A stretch of DNA of 64,000 nucleotides from Ochotona curzoniae. Lineage: Eukaryota > Chordata > Mammalia > Lagomorpha > Ochotonidae. The stretch is taken from NCBI RefSeq assembly GCF_017591425.1, contig NW_024466416.1, forward strand, positions 248,001-312,000. The letters are read 5' to 3'. A program made the translations under genes and the position numbers. The notes under the pieces were generated by a model, which saw only the letters and a list, made by a program, of their open reading frames with translations, was not told where the DNA came from and did no database searches. Shown here piece after piece: positions 45,321-56,010 of the stretch (its first letter is position 1; each line of letters begins with the position of its first letter).

Positions 45321-46077
45321 AAGTATCAGCAAACTGATTCCAGCAACATGTAGAAAGGATTATATACTATAGCTGGGATTTATTCCAGGAACACAAAGCT
45401 GGCTTAACACATGAAAATCAATCTGTAACACAATATATCAAGAGAATAAAGAACAAAAAACATGATCGAGAGACCAAGAAAAGCACTTGACATAACAATA
45501 TTTTATAATAAAAACATTCAACAAACTAGGAAAAGAACTTCCTCTACCTGACAATCATTTATAATAAAAAACCAAAGCTAGCATCATACTTAATGGTAAA
45601 AACGAAAACAAAAACCTGAATGCTTTCCCTTTTACTGTCAGGAATAAAATACAGATGGCAGCTCTTACCACTTTTATTCAATAATGTATTGTGGTCTTAG
45701 CCATGGTAATCAGACAAGAAAAACAAATAAAAGCCATCAAGATTGAAAAAGGAGAAAAAAAATACTTCTCTATCCACACAAGACATTATATAGAAAACTG
45801 AATATAACCACATACACACACGCTCACACATAATCTAGAACAAACTCAGATTGTAGCATGCATGATTAACAGAAAAATCAATTGCATCTTAACATACTGG
45901 CAACCAAAAATTCAAGTAAAATTAAGAAATAATTCCATTTACAATAGTAGTAAGGAGAAAAATACCTAGGAATAATTTTTAAAAGATATTCATGTAAAAT
46001 ACTTAGGAATAGTTTGACAAAAGGGGTGCATGCACTGAAAAATAAACCCATCTCTGAATGCAAAGAAGACCTAAATA

Positions 46078-46385
46078 GGGTGCACAGCAATGGCTCAGTG
46101 TGTGTCTTGTGGGTCAGGATGCCATATGGATGCCGGTTCATGTTTTGGCTGCTCCACTTCCCATCCAGTTCCTTGGTGGTGGCTTGGGAAAGTAGTAGAG
46201 GATGGCCCAAAACCTTGGGACCCTGCACCCACAAGGGAAACCCTGAAAAAGCGTCTGGCTCCTGAATAACCCAGCTCTGATCGCTGCATCCACTTGGGGA
46301 GTAAATCAGCAATTGAAAGATCTTTCTCTGTCTCTCCTTCTCTCTGTAAATCTGCCTTTCCAATAAAAATAAATAAATCTTTAAA
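46078..46385 (+). mobile_element. CSINE inside the L1M
   Basis: GGGTGCACAGCAATGGCTC head to CCAATAAAAATAAATAAATC tail. Confidence 0.9.
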
Positions 46386-46528
46386 ACATTAAAAAGAAAT
46401 GAAAAAGTACAAATATTCCATGTTATTAAAAAACAGATTTGTTAAATCTATAATGAATTCTTAAAATTTACTAATAAGTAACCCAAAGGAAAAAAAATGG
46501 GCAAAGGATCTGAATAGACACTTTTTTT

Positions 46529-46855
46529 TTTAGATTTATTTATTTATTGGAAAGTCAGATATAACAGAGAGGAGGAGAGACAGAGAGTTAAGGTCTTCCG
46601 TCCGATGATTCACTCCCCAAGTGAGTGCAACGGCCGATGCTATGCTGATCCGAAGCCAGGAGCCAGGAACTTCTTCCGGGTCTCCCACACGGGTGCAGGG
46701 TCCCAAAGCTTTGGGCCGTCCTCAACTGCTTTCCCAGACTACAAGCAGGGAGCTGGATGGGAAGTGGATCTGCCAGAATTAGAACTGGCGCCCATATGGG
46801 ATCCCGGTTCGGGCAAGGTGAGGACTTTAAACATTGTGCTATCGTGCCGAGCCCA
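46529..46855 (-). mobile_element. CSINE inside the L1M, with short TSD
   Basis: TTTAGATTTATTTATTTATTGG on the left, CTATCGTGCCGAGCCC on the right. ACACTTTT lies on both sides. Together with the + copy at 46078-46385 it makes another tail-to-tail pair, about 145 bp apart. Confidence 0.92.
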
Positions 46856-46924
46856 ACACTTTTCTAAAGATAAACAACAGGCCAGTAAGCATACTAACCA
46901 ATGTTCAGTGTCATTAGTCACTAT

Positions 46925-47312
46925 ATTAGTCCATTTTCTGTTGCTACAAAATACCTGAAGCTGGGTACTTTACACAGCTGGGTACTTTATTCAGTCACAG
47001 TTTAAGACCTAGTTATCCCACTGGTTCAGCATCAGATGAGGGCTCCTTTGGCTCAATCACAACATGGTGGGAATGTAGAAAGGGAAAGGATGAATGCCTA
47101 AGAGGCCAAGCAGATGGAGTGGGCTTTATAACTCTACTGGGGTCTCATTAAACATCAATTTTTTTCAGGGGTAGCACCCCCAATGACCTAACCACTGTCT
47201 GGACCTCATTTCTTCAATATTTCACTGCCTTCCAATGTCTCACAGGGCATCAAGCTTTCAGCAGAAGAAGCCTTGCGAGGGTCACACTCAAACCAGATCC
47301 AAACTGCAGCAG
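46925..47312 (-). mobile_element. MaLR-type LTR (MST/MLT1-like)
   Basis: In reverse it starts TGCTGCAGTTTGGATC and ends with GCAACAGAAAATGGACTAATA, both typical of MaLR LTR ends. The middle contains GGGGTCTCATTAAACATC in + sense. It is the only LTR in the window sharing the transcriptional sense of ARHGEF11, and it sits in the L1M. Confidence 0.75.
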
Positions 47313-47770
47313 TAATTAAGGAAATGCAAATCAAAGCCACACTGAGATGCCACTTTACACCCACTAGGATGGCAGTAATCAAAATGACAGATAATTACAA
47401 GTGGTGAAGAAACCTGGTGGAGAAACTGGATCCCTCAGAGATGGCCAGTGGGAATATAAAACAGAGCAACCACTTCAGAAAGTTTGATAGTTCCTCAAAC
47501 ACAGAGCTAGCAATTCCCCTTGTAGGTGTGTACTTTAGAGAAATGAAAACATACGTCCAAACAAATCTTGTGCACAAATGGTCAAGGCAACAACTTTCCT
47601 AACAGCCAAAAAGGCGAAACAATCCAAATGTCCATCAAATGGCAAATGAATAAATAAAAGGTGGTATATTCACACAACTAAATATTAACTGGCAATAAAA
47701 AGAATGAAACACTGATATGTGCCATAACACAATGAATCTTGAAAGTATGCTATGTGAAAGAGGCCAAATA

Positions 47771-48796
47771 CGAGAACTCTGAGGTCACCCACCCCCATTT
47801 GGATCTACCACATGGGATGGAAGAAGCCCAAATCCTGCCTTGCAGGACCCAAGGTCATCGGAACAACAACCAGGAGCACTGAGCAGTCTGCAGAAACAGA
47901 ACAGTAAACTTCCTTCGGGACTAGGGAGAGGAGCTTTCTCTGGTCCTTGCCTGGTTCCGATTTTGGGTTACCACCCTCTCTCGTAATGACCATCAAGATA
48001 GCTCCAGAAACCCCTCAAACAAACAAATAAACAAAAAAAACTAGAATAGATAGAGAACAACAAGGAAAGCTTAGAAACAGACAGGAAGCAGTCAGTGGGA
48101 TGCACTTATAACTCACTGGGTGGGATACATAGATCAGTTACTCCTCACTGGGTGTTGAAGATTTTTCTGCACACCTCTCCTAAAACTGTTCACCTAAACT
48201 GTTGACATATGTCTTGTTAGAGTTATAGAGTTAGACTACCCAAAAAACAGCCAGGTTCAGCAAAATCATGCTTCAACGCTACAAACTGCTAAATACTAAA
48301 ATTAAAATAGACATGAGACAGCTGAACAGCAATCAGTAGCCATTTTAAGGTGTATAGAACCCAGTTGTATATAAACTAATAATTGAAATGTCAATGTAGA
48401 AGTCACAGGATGTGGTTAAGAACTTGCATTCTTTCTTTTTTTTTTTTCCTCTTTTAACACATTGGTTACTCAATACCATGTCAACTAATTCCATAACGTT
48501 ATGAATTGTTACTGATGTAATGTCGGGCTTTTAATTGATCAGGATGATACTGTGCTGGCTCTACCTTCAGACCAGAGATGGTCTCCCCAAGAAACCGTTG
48601 AACTTATCTGGACAATAAGATGCTGAACTTTATGCCTGGTAGATGCTTGCAATGAAAGAATTTCAACTGAATTTGAACTGTGCTAATGCAACAAGGTGGA
48701 GGAATCCACCATGGGGGGGTTTGGGGAGGGTTGGGAGGAATTCCAGTGCCTATAAAACTGTGTCACATAATGCAATGTAATCAATTAAAAAAAAAA
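47771..48796 (+). mobile_element. 5'-truncated lagomorph L1 3' end with 14-bp TSD
   Basis: This is about 1.0 kb of 3'-terminal sequence of a comparatively young L1. It contains a G-rich stretch (ATGGGGGGGTTTGGGGAGGG), then CAGTGCCTATAAAACTGTG, then a short A tail. AAAGAGGCCAAATA is present exactly at 47757-47770 and again at 48797-48810, so the insertion is complete at both ends and was 5'-truncated on arrival. It interrupts an older L1 whose sequence joins across the TSD. Little or no ORF2 is left. It is antisense to ARHGEF11. Confidence 0.92.
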
Positions 48797-49040
48797 AAAG
48801 AGGCCAAATAAAACGTAATATATGTGTAATTTCAGTAAGTACTATCACAATAGGTAAGTCCATAGGGAGATTAGTGGTTACTTGGAGCTATGTGGACAGA
48901 ATGTGAAGTGACTGCTAATGGGCCTAAGATTTGGAGGAGGGTGATGAAAACGTCTGGAATTAGCCATGATGGTGGTACAACCTTAATGGTGAACTCTGTG
49001 GTATCTGAATTTTATCTTAATAAAGCTGCTGTAAATAAAA

Positions 49041-49489
49041 GAATATATGTGGAAAAACTCAAACTATAAAACTGCTAACTGCTACACAAACACAAGGGAT
49101 TATTATGATTCAAATGTCTGTGGATTGTGAAGTCATGAAATGAGATAAACTAGTAATTAAACTAACCAATTCACTAATCCTCAAAAAACCTGTCTGCAGG
49201 CTCGGGAGGTATTCAGCTTGCTATGTCCTTTACATTGTGATTTATTTATCTCTTTCAATCTGTTCCCCTTCAACCAGTAAAGATATATTGAAGATAAAAT
49301 ACATGGAAGGACAAAACCCCACAGAAACCTATCTATTATGCAGTGTAAGAAGTCTGTGCTCAGCTCAGTAATCATGTCCATTGTCTCTTGCCTGGATTAC
49401 TGCAACAATTTAATGGCTCTCTTTCCTTGTAGCCCTTGTCTACTTATAATACTGTACTGGAACCCTGAGGGATTACTCCTTTCATATTT
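49041..49489. other. Intronic stretch with L2-like words
   Basis: CTTGCCTGGATTACTGCAACAATTTAATGG (49385-49420) resembles the L2 word GGACTATTGCAACAGCCTCC. Nothing else is recognised. Confidence 0.4.
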
Positions 49490-49797
49490 TTAAAGATTTA
49501 TTTATTTTCCTATTTGAAAGGCAGAGTGAAAGTGGCCGTGAGAGATCAATCTTCCATTTGTTGGTTCACTCCCCAAATGGGTGGGCCAGGCTGAAGTCAG
49601 GAGCTAGGAACTTCAACCTGGACTCTCACATGGGTGGCAGGGACCCAGGTACTTGGGCCAACTTCTACTGACTTCCCAGGCACATTAGCAGTAGACTTAG
49701 ACTGGATCAGAAGCAGAGTACCCAGGGCTCAAACTGGCACTCATCAGGGGATGCTTGTTGAATGACTGACTGAATTTATTGCACTGCGACACCAACC
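49490..49797 (-). mobile_element. CSINE
   Basis: TTTTTAAAGATTTATTTATTTTCC on the left, TTGCACTGCGACACCAACCCC on the right. Full length, moderately old. Confidence 0.88.
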
Positions 49798-50627
49798 CCT
49801 CCTTCTGTATTTTTCATTACATACCTTGGATTAATAATGCGATTGTAAGTATTAAATCCTCCCAACCTCTAGCACAGCACTCTCATATCAACTTGGGAAC
49901 CAATAAACATTTCTTGTTGAAGTCAACTGCCAAACAAGATTTCAAAGTAAAATCCGAAGGGGCGATGTCCTGTATCTACTAAATGGATGGTAGAGATGCA
50001 GGCACTCTGCTGTGGGCGGAGATGCCTTCCTGCTGCCTTCCAACAAAGTACTACACTGCTTCCCAACAAGCACTTGGTTCTGTAAAGGCCAGTGCCTTCT
50101 TTCTCACTCCTTCCTCACAGGTATGTGGGGAAAGTGCGCCGAAGACTAACAGCACTGCACAATGCCTGGCACTGCAGGAACTCTCACGTTAAGTGGACTC
50201 TCACCCTGGGCCTGGTTTGTACCCCGGATGTTGTAACAGCACTCTAATAAAACCCACTAAGCATTTCATCACTGACAGAAAATGGACTGAACCAGATTCC
50301 CAGGAAAGAACGTCTAATGTCAAGTACCCCCATGCAGGCAGTGGCACATCACTGGCAGAGGATCAGTTCTGCATTTGCATATCTTCTTCTCAATGGAAGA
50401 AAAAAGAACTTTCAGTTACAGTTCCGGAGCTCTGTTTATCTATCTTCTCTAGCTTATTCTCCTCACCCTGTGTACCCATTCTACCAAGCACTGTTTCTCA
50501 GACTCTTTCTTCTCTTAGTCTACCCGGAGTGGAGCTTTCCCAAGTAGCCAGAATCACTGAACCCCCAGGCAACACAATCTCTGCTGTAAATAATCAAATC
50601 AACAGAGGCAATACCACAGAGGACAAC
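49798..50627. other. Intronic stretch, no gene seen
   Basis: The 151-residue frame at 50193-50648 runs into the solo LTR and has no recognisable domain. The composition is ordinary. Confidence 0.45.
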
Positions 50628-50861
50628 TGTCGTGGGCTAAGGAGTTGATTAGCTTATTGGAATGGGCGGCAACAGGAACTGGGCTTGTGGCTAAAAACAC
50701 CTGGCTAAATTATAAATTAGAACGTGGGGGAAAGAGTATATAAGGAGGTGAAGGAGCAATAGAGAGAGACTTCGCAGACTTCTACCATCACTGGCCTCCT
50801 GCCAGTGCTTCATCCCTAGACCTTCTCCCTGTCCACGTTACTGGCTCTACTGACCCGAGCA
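50628..50861 (+). mobile_element. Compact solo LTR with 6-bp TSD
   Basis: A 234-bp unit begins TGTCGTGGGC and ends CCCGAGCA, and is flanked on both sides by GACAAC (50622-50627 and 50862-50867). The TG...CA ends, the exact 6-bp duplication and an internal TATA box (TATATAAGG at 50737) together define an LTR. A 6-bp duplication is typical of class II (ERVK-like) elements. There is no internal retroviral sequence and no second LTR, so it is a solo LTR left by recombination. I cannot assign a family. It is antisense to ARHGEF11. Confidence 0.85.
50737..50745 (+). promoter_or_regulatory. TATA box of the solo LTR
   Basis: TATATAAGG lies about 110 bp into the LTR, at the expected U3/R position. 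Whether it still drives transcription cannot be told from sequence. Confidence 0.65.
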
Positions 50862-50997
50862 GACAACAAAACTCAAAGTCCCAAATCACCAAGATGACTG
50901 TTCTAGATAACAAAGGGGTAGGACTGCAGAAGAAAGAGATGTTCTGTATTCAATTCCTTCCACAAAGATGAGATGACAGAGGCAGTTTCTAAACACA

Positions 50998-51306
50998 TAG
51001 CATTTTATTTGAAAGGTACACACGCATGTGCACATGAATGTGAGTGAGCATGCACGCACTCACACACACACATTTTCACCTCTTGTCTACTTCCTAAATG
51101 CAACAGCCACGGCTGAGCCATACTGAAAAAGGAAACCTAGAACTCATGAGTCTTTCACATGGTTGGAGGGAACCAACTACTGCTTCCCAAAGTACCCACT
51201 GCAAGAAGCTGGAATCTACAGTAGGGCAGAGACCCAAACCCAGGCTCCCTGATACCAGCTGAAGGTTTTCCAAGCAGTGTTCAAACCACTGCAGCACTCA
51301 CCCCCA
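50998..51306 (-). mobile_element. CSINE, old copy with expanded CA/TG tract
   Basis: TAGCATTTTATTTGAAAGG on the left; AAACCACTGCAGCACTCACCCCC on the right. A degenerate ACACGCATGTGCACATGAATG and CACACACACAC stretch replaces the normal pyrimidine tract. Confidence 0.8.
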
Positions 51307-52490
51307 AGAAGCTAGTTTCTGAGATGAGTGCAGTTTGGCTCTTGAGCAGAGACTTTCCTCAAGCAAGCAGAAAAGGTCCAGGAATCACAGCACTAGATTC
51401 ACTGCCATGTAATTTCCAGTATCAACTTCTGTGAGCCTGTTTCCTGCTTTACAATGGAGGATAACAACTGCAATAGCCATGTATCAGAAAGGCTACTAAT
51501 ACCCTTTCCAGAACCAGCAAGTGCTGGACAAACACTGTCATTACGGATCTCTACCTACCTGCCTTTGATGAGAGATTGTATGGCTGCATGTTAACACCAT
51601 GTGAAAGAACAAAGGTGTTAGAATTTGTGTTTCCCAGAGTGCAAGATGGATCAGGGCTAGAAGTCTGGGAAACTATTTCAACAGTGGAACACAAGCTGAA
51701 CCGTGACTGGAGATTTCAGAAGGCTGGCTGTTACTACTTAAGGAGCACAGAGCCCACTGTAGACACTGTGGGAATATTTAGACAACAGAGGTCTACAAAA
51801 AGTTAATCAGATGTCAAGAAACAAAGACCTATGTGGTGAGAATACAGGAAAAACGAGCAACTCAAATCAAGGAGAGTTAATCAAGTGGGACTTCACTACT
51901 AATGTAGTTTTGAACTGCATCAGAAGATTCAGCACATACGGCAGGCACTCAGCTTCCCTGGGAGAGACTCCGGAGCTTGCTCTGCAGGCTTCGGCTGCCT
52001 TCTAAGAAGGCTGGCTACTCTGAGGTACTATGTGGAGGAGTTGGGATGCCTGAGGTACTCCAGCTGTTCCACACCCCCAGCTGTGAGTCCCCCAACAGTA
52101 CTAAACAAGCCTCTGAAGCCCAGTTGTCAGCTACTGAATTCTTAATTATGTCAGGTATTTTGCCAAGCACTGCATGTGTATTATTTTTCTTTTACATTCA
52201 GAAGAAATGTATGAAAAAGCATACTCTTCAACTGATTTTCCAAAGGAATAAAGAAGCTCAGAAGGATTAAGTAATAGAAAATCTAGGTTGATCCAACATA
52301 AATCATACTCTTTCCAACTATTTTGTACAGCAATATGGTGATGAGCAGAAACTAAAAGGAGTGAACAAGATACCATAGATTAAACAAAATTAGATCATGA
52401 TGGGCCTCAGAGATCAAATTCAACTACCTCACTTTATATTTGATGAACCTGAAGCCAGAAGATGCCAAATGACTTATTTTAAAATTGTAC
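51307..52490. other. Intronic stretch with MIR-like remnants
   Basis: Positions 52140-52280 (TTTTGCCAAGCACTGCATGTG, GAATAAAGAAGCTCAGAAGG) look like a reverse MIR, and 51390-51510 like a degraded forward MIR. No gene is visible. Confidence 0.45.
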
Positions 52491-52848
52491 ACAAAATAAA
52501 AATAAATCTTTAAAAAAAAAAAAGTGGGGGCCTGGCACGATACCGTAATGGTTAAAGTCCTTACCTTAAACGCGCCGGGATCCCAAATGGGTGCTGGTTC
52601 TAATCCCAGCGGCCCCGCTTCCCATCCAGCTCCCTGCCTGTGGCCTAGGAAAGCAGTCAAGGACGGCCCAAAGTTTTGGGACCCTGAACCCACATGGGAG
52701 ACCCAGGAGAAGCTCCTGGCTCCAGGTTTCAGATCAGCTCAGCTCCAGCCGTTGCGCTCACTTGGGGAGTGAACCATTGGACAGATCTTCCTCTCTGTCT
52801 CTCCTCTCTATATATCTGCCTTTCCAATAAAATAAATCTTTAAAAAAA
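52491..52848 (+). mobile_element. Orphan CSINE tail followed by a full CSINE
   Basis: Positions 52491-52523 are only a CSINE tail (AAAATAAAAATAAATC plus an A run), with no body. Immediately after it a complete young CSINE starts (GGGGCCTGGCACGATACC at about 52525) and ends with its own AATAAAATAAATC tail near 52848. The orphan tail could be an extremely truncated copy. Confidence 0.85.
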
Positions 52849-52905
52849 AAATGGTTGAAAAAAAAGGTACACAGGATTATAAACAGTGAGGGGGAAGAAG
52901 GGGAG

Positions 52906-53158
52906 GGCAGCACCAATGTATAATTGGCTAAGACTGGCATCCCGTATTAGCACCAGTTTATAGTACTGGCTGCTCCATTTTCAATCCTGCTCCCTGTTTA
53001 TGGCCTGGCAAAGCAGTGGAGGATGATTCAAGTTCTTGGGCCCCTGAAACCCAAAAACCATGTGTGAGGCCTGGAAGAAGTTCCTGGCCTCAGATCATCT
53101 CAGTTCTAGCCATTAGGGTCATTTGAGGAGTGAAGCAGCTAACGGGGATGGGGGTGGG

Positions 53159-53200
<42 letters not shown>

Positions 53201-53290
53201 ATGTCCTTCTCTAGCTCTGCCTCTGTGTGTATGTGTGTGTGTGTGTGTCTCCTTCTCTAGCTCTGCCTTTCAAAAAAAAAAAAAAAAAAA
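52906..53290 (+). mobile_element. CSINE with duplicated (TG)n segment
   Basis: AGGGCAGCACCAATGTATAATTGGC head to CTGCCTTTCAAAAAA tail. A (TG)n tract (53162-53198) and a second one (53223-53248) are each followed by CCTTCTCTAGCTCTGCCT, so a segment of the element has been duplicated. Confidence 0.88.
53162..53268. repeat. Duplicated (TG)n plus 18-bp unit
   Basis: (TG)n, CCTTCTCTAGCTCTGCCT at 53205-53222, (TG)n again, and the same 18 bases at 53251-53268. Confidence 0.95.
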
Positions 53291-53296
53291 CCACAC

Positions 53297-53592
53297 AGGG
53301 ACTGGTGTTGTGGCACAGCCAGTTAAGCTGCTACCTGTAATACTGGTATCTCATAATGTAGCACTGATTCAAGTCCTGGCTCCACTTCTGATACGGCTTC
53401 TAATGTGCCTGGAAAGACAGTGAAAGAAGGTACAAATATTGGGTCTGGGATATCTACGTGGAAGACATACATAGAGTTCTAGACTCCTGGCTTTGACTTG
53501 GCCCAGCTATGGCCATTGTGGCCACCTTAGAAGCGAGCCAGTAGACTGAAGATCTCTCTGTCATTTTGCCTTTCAAATACAGAAAATCTTTC
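53297..53592 (+). mobile_element. CSINE, old copy
   Basis: GGGACTGGTGTTGTGGCAC head to GCCTTTCAAATACAGAAAATC tail. Confidence 0.87.
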
Positions 53593-53725
53593 CTTAACAA
53601 TAAATCATTCCTTAACAAAATTAAATAAATAATCCAAATAAAAAAGTGGAAAGACTTGAACATACATTTCTTCAAAGAAAATAAACAAATAGCCAGGTCT
53701 CACATAAAAAAAAAAAGAGACTATC

Positions 53726-54095
53726 TGGGCCCAGCACGAAAGCGTAGTGGCTAAAGTCCTTGCCTTTGCACACCTGGGATCCCATATGGGCGCCGGTTAT
53801 AATCCCATCAGCCCCACTCCCCATCCAGCTCCCTGTCTGTGGCCTGCGGGGTGGGGGTGGGGGGAAGGGCACGGGGAGGGGGTCAGTCAGGGACGGTCCA
53901 AGGTCTTGGGATCCTACACTCGTGTGGGAGACTTGGAGGACGTTCCTGGCTCCTGGCTTCAGATCGGCGCAGCACCAGCCATTGCAGTCTGTTGCGTTCA
54001 CTTGGGGAGTGAATTATCGGACGGAAAATCCTTCCTCTGTCTCTCCTCCTCTCTGTATATCGGACTTTCAAATAATAAATCTTAAAAAAAAGAAA
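53726..54095 (+). mobile_element. CSINE with G-rich expansion and TSD
   Basis: GGGCCCAGCACGAAAGCG head to AATAATAAATC tail. GACTATCT is on both sides. In place of the usual GGGAAAGCAGTCGAGG there is a G-rich stretch with three runs of four or more G at about 53848-53881, so the body is longer than normal. Confidence 0.92.
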
Positions 54096-54190
54096 AAGAC
54101 TATCTTTTACCAGTAAAAATATTCCAATCAAACCACAAAAAAGGTACCACCTCACATGTATTAAGATGCCTCCAATGAAAAAGAAATATA

Positions 54191-56010
54191 ATATTGGGGC
54201 AAGAGGTGAGCCATGCAGGATCGGGCCATGATACCAACTGGTGTGCAAGAGAATCAGTTCTGGAGGCAGATTCTGTAGATTTGTGGACTTCCCTGTGGGA
54301 CTGCAGTACCCCCTGGTTTGCATTAGAGCTGGAGGTGGTGATGGGCCAAGCCAGGTGCTACCAAAGAACTAACCAATACTGGGAACTGGGTGTGGAAGCA
54401 GGCTGAACTAACCCAGGCTGCAGCACTTGTAGGTGTACCCGAGAACTGGGTTCAGGGACAGGCCAGGCCAGAGCAGTCACCAGCACACAGAGAGCCTGAA
54501 AATGGGGGTTAACTTCGCTGGACAGGGGCTGGCACCCACTAGCACCCATGAGATCTGGATCTGCAAGCGGGTCTGGTAGGGGAACTCAAGGAACTCCTTT
54601 TTTAGGCCACAGTTCCTATTAATGAGCATTAATTAAAAGCCACATCTAGAGGTGAGCCAGGCCAGGCAAGGCGGTACCACTTGCTGGCATGTGTGTCAAC
54701 TGGCTTGAGGAAAGGATTAGGGAGGGCTGGGTGAAGCTATACCACCCACTGGCACACACACTGCCCTTTCTGGCTCACATGAGAGCCAGGGATGCAGCAA
54801 GCTGGACAGGGCTAGGCTCCCACCAGCAAGAGTTGGGCTTAGGGATGGGCCATGTCAGGCTGGCATGCTGGGCTGGCCCAGGCTGCAGCACCTGTGAATG
54901 CACCTGAGAACTGGGTCTGGGGGCAGGCCGGGCTGTAGTCCTATTAGCACACACAAAAGCCAGAACTAGGGGTGGACTATGCTGAGTAGGGATCTGACAC
55001 CCGTCAGTACCCATGAAGTCATGACAGGAAGCTGGCCTGATTGGGGAACTGCCCTGTTAGGACTCAGCTCCCACTTACAAGCAATAGAACCAAGGCTGGG
55101 GCAGCCCAGGTCATGCCAAGCCAGTTAGAAGCAACTGTTGACAGGTATGAGAGCCATGACTGAGTGCAGGATGGGTCAGGTTGGACTACAACGCCCACCA
55201 ATTTACATGAGGGCCAGGACTACATCTGGTTGAGCTGTGACTGGGGGCAGGCCAAGCAAAGTCAGGCTGTAGCACCCACCAGCGAAGGCTGAGGCAAGGA
55301 GTCCATGCCAGATTGAGCCTCAGCACTCACCAGTACACACAAGACCCCAGGCTGAGGACAAGTCTGGTAGGGGAACTTAGGGGACTCCCATGCTAGGCCA
55401 CTGCTTCCAGTGGTGAGCATGAGAGCTGGGACTGCAAACAGATCAGGCTAGGCTAGGCCATCATATATAGTGGCATATGAAAGAGCCAGAAAATGTGCAA
55501 GCCTGGTTTTTGTTCAAAAACCAGGTTTTGTCCCAGCATCCACTTGCTGAGTGCAAGTCATGTCAGGATGGACCACAGTAGCCTCTGGCAAGATTTGCCT
55601 AGGGCTAAGAATGGCCCTAGCAGGGAAAGTGGGCACTCTTTTGCTAGGCTGTGACTCCCACTAGTGAGCATGAGAGCCAGGGCTGGGGGTGATCCAGGCT
55701 GGACAAGGCAGCAGCACCCACTGGCGTATGTGTGTTGGGGGTGGGGAGGATCAGGATGAGCTAAGCCACAGCACCTGTGAGTGTGTATGATAGCTGGATG
55801 GGATGTGGGAGAGGCTGGACTAGTCTCCTGTACATGCAGGAACCAGGGCTGGGGTCGGGCCTGGTTGGGGTTACTGGGGGGTCACCAACAGTCTTTATAC
55901 AATAGCATGTGTAAAGACCGGGTTTGTGGCGGGCTGGACTAGACTAGCTCACATTGATATGTGTAAGAGATAACACTGGGGTCAGAACTGACTGGGCATC
56001 TTCATTCACC
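54191..56010 (+). repeat. Degenerate G+C-rich tandem array of composite retroposon B
   Basis: The basic unit is roughly GAGAGCCAGG-CTGGGG-CAGGCCAGGCTGCAGCACCCACCAGCACACA (consensus by eye, not written continuously) and recurs every 60-75 bp. A second block, CTAGGCC-TG-CTCC-ACTAGTGAGCATGAGAGC preceded by GGTAGGGGAACT, recurs near 54570, 55030, 55370 and 55620, giving a higher-order period of about 250-460 bp. Confidence 0.7.

Larger units (their letters stand above)
45321..49040 (+). mobile_element. Ancient L1 (L1M-type) broken by four later insertions
   Basis: Pieces of one decayed + strand L1 follow each other in ORF2 to 3' UTR order: 45321-46077 (AGCAACATGTAGAAAGG, GCTAGCATCATACTTAATGG), 46386-46528 (GGGCAAAGGATCTGAATAGAC), 46856-46924 (GATAAACAACAGGCCAGTAAGC), 47313-47770 (GGAAATGCAAATCAAAGCC) and 48811-49040 (GGTGATGAAAACGTCTGG to AATAAAGCTGCTG). 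Two CSINEs, one MaLR LTR and one young L1 lie between them. No frame is intact. It is antisense to ARHGEF11. Confidence 0.85.

Noticed and set aside
45878..46363. 161-residue minus-strand frame.
   Set aside because: It is the reverse of a CSINE plus antisense of decayed L1 ORF2.
50193..50648. 151-residue + strand frame.
   Set aside because: It runs across non-coding sequence into the solo LTR, with no recognisable family.
53883..54323. 146-residue minus-strand frame across 53883-54323.
   Set aside because: It is a read through a reverse CSINE, L1 remnant and the start of the tandem array.
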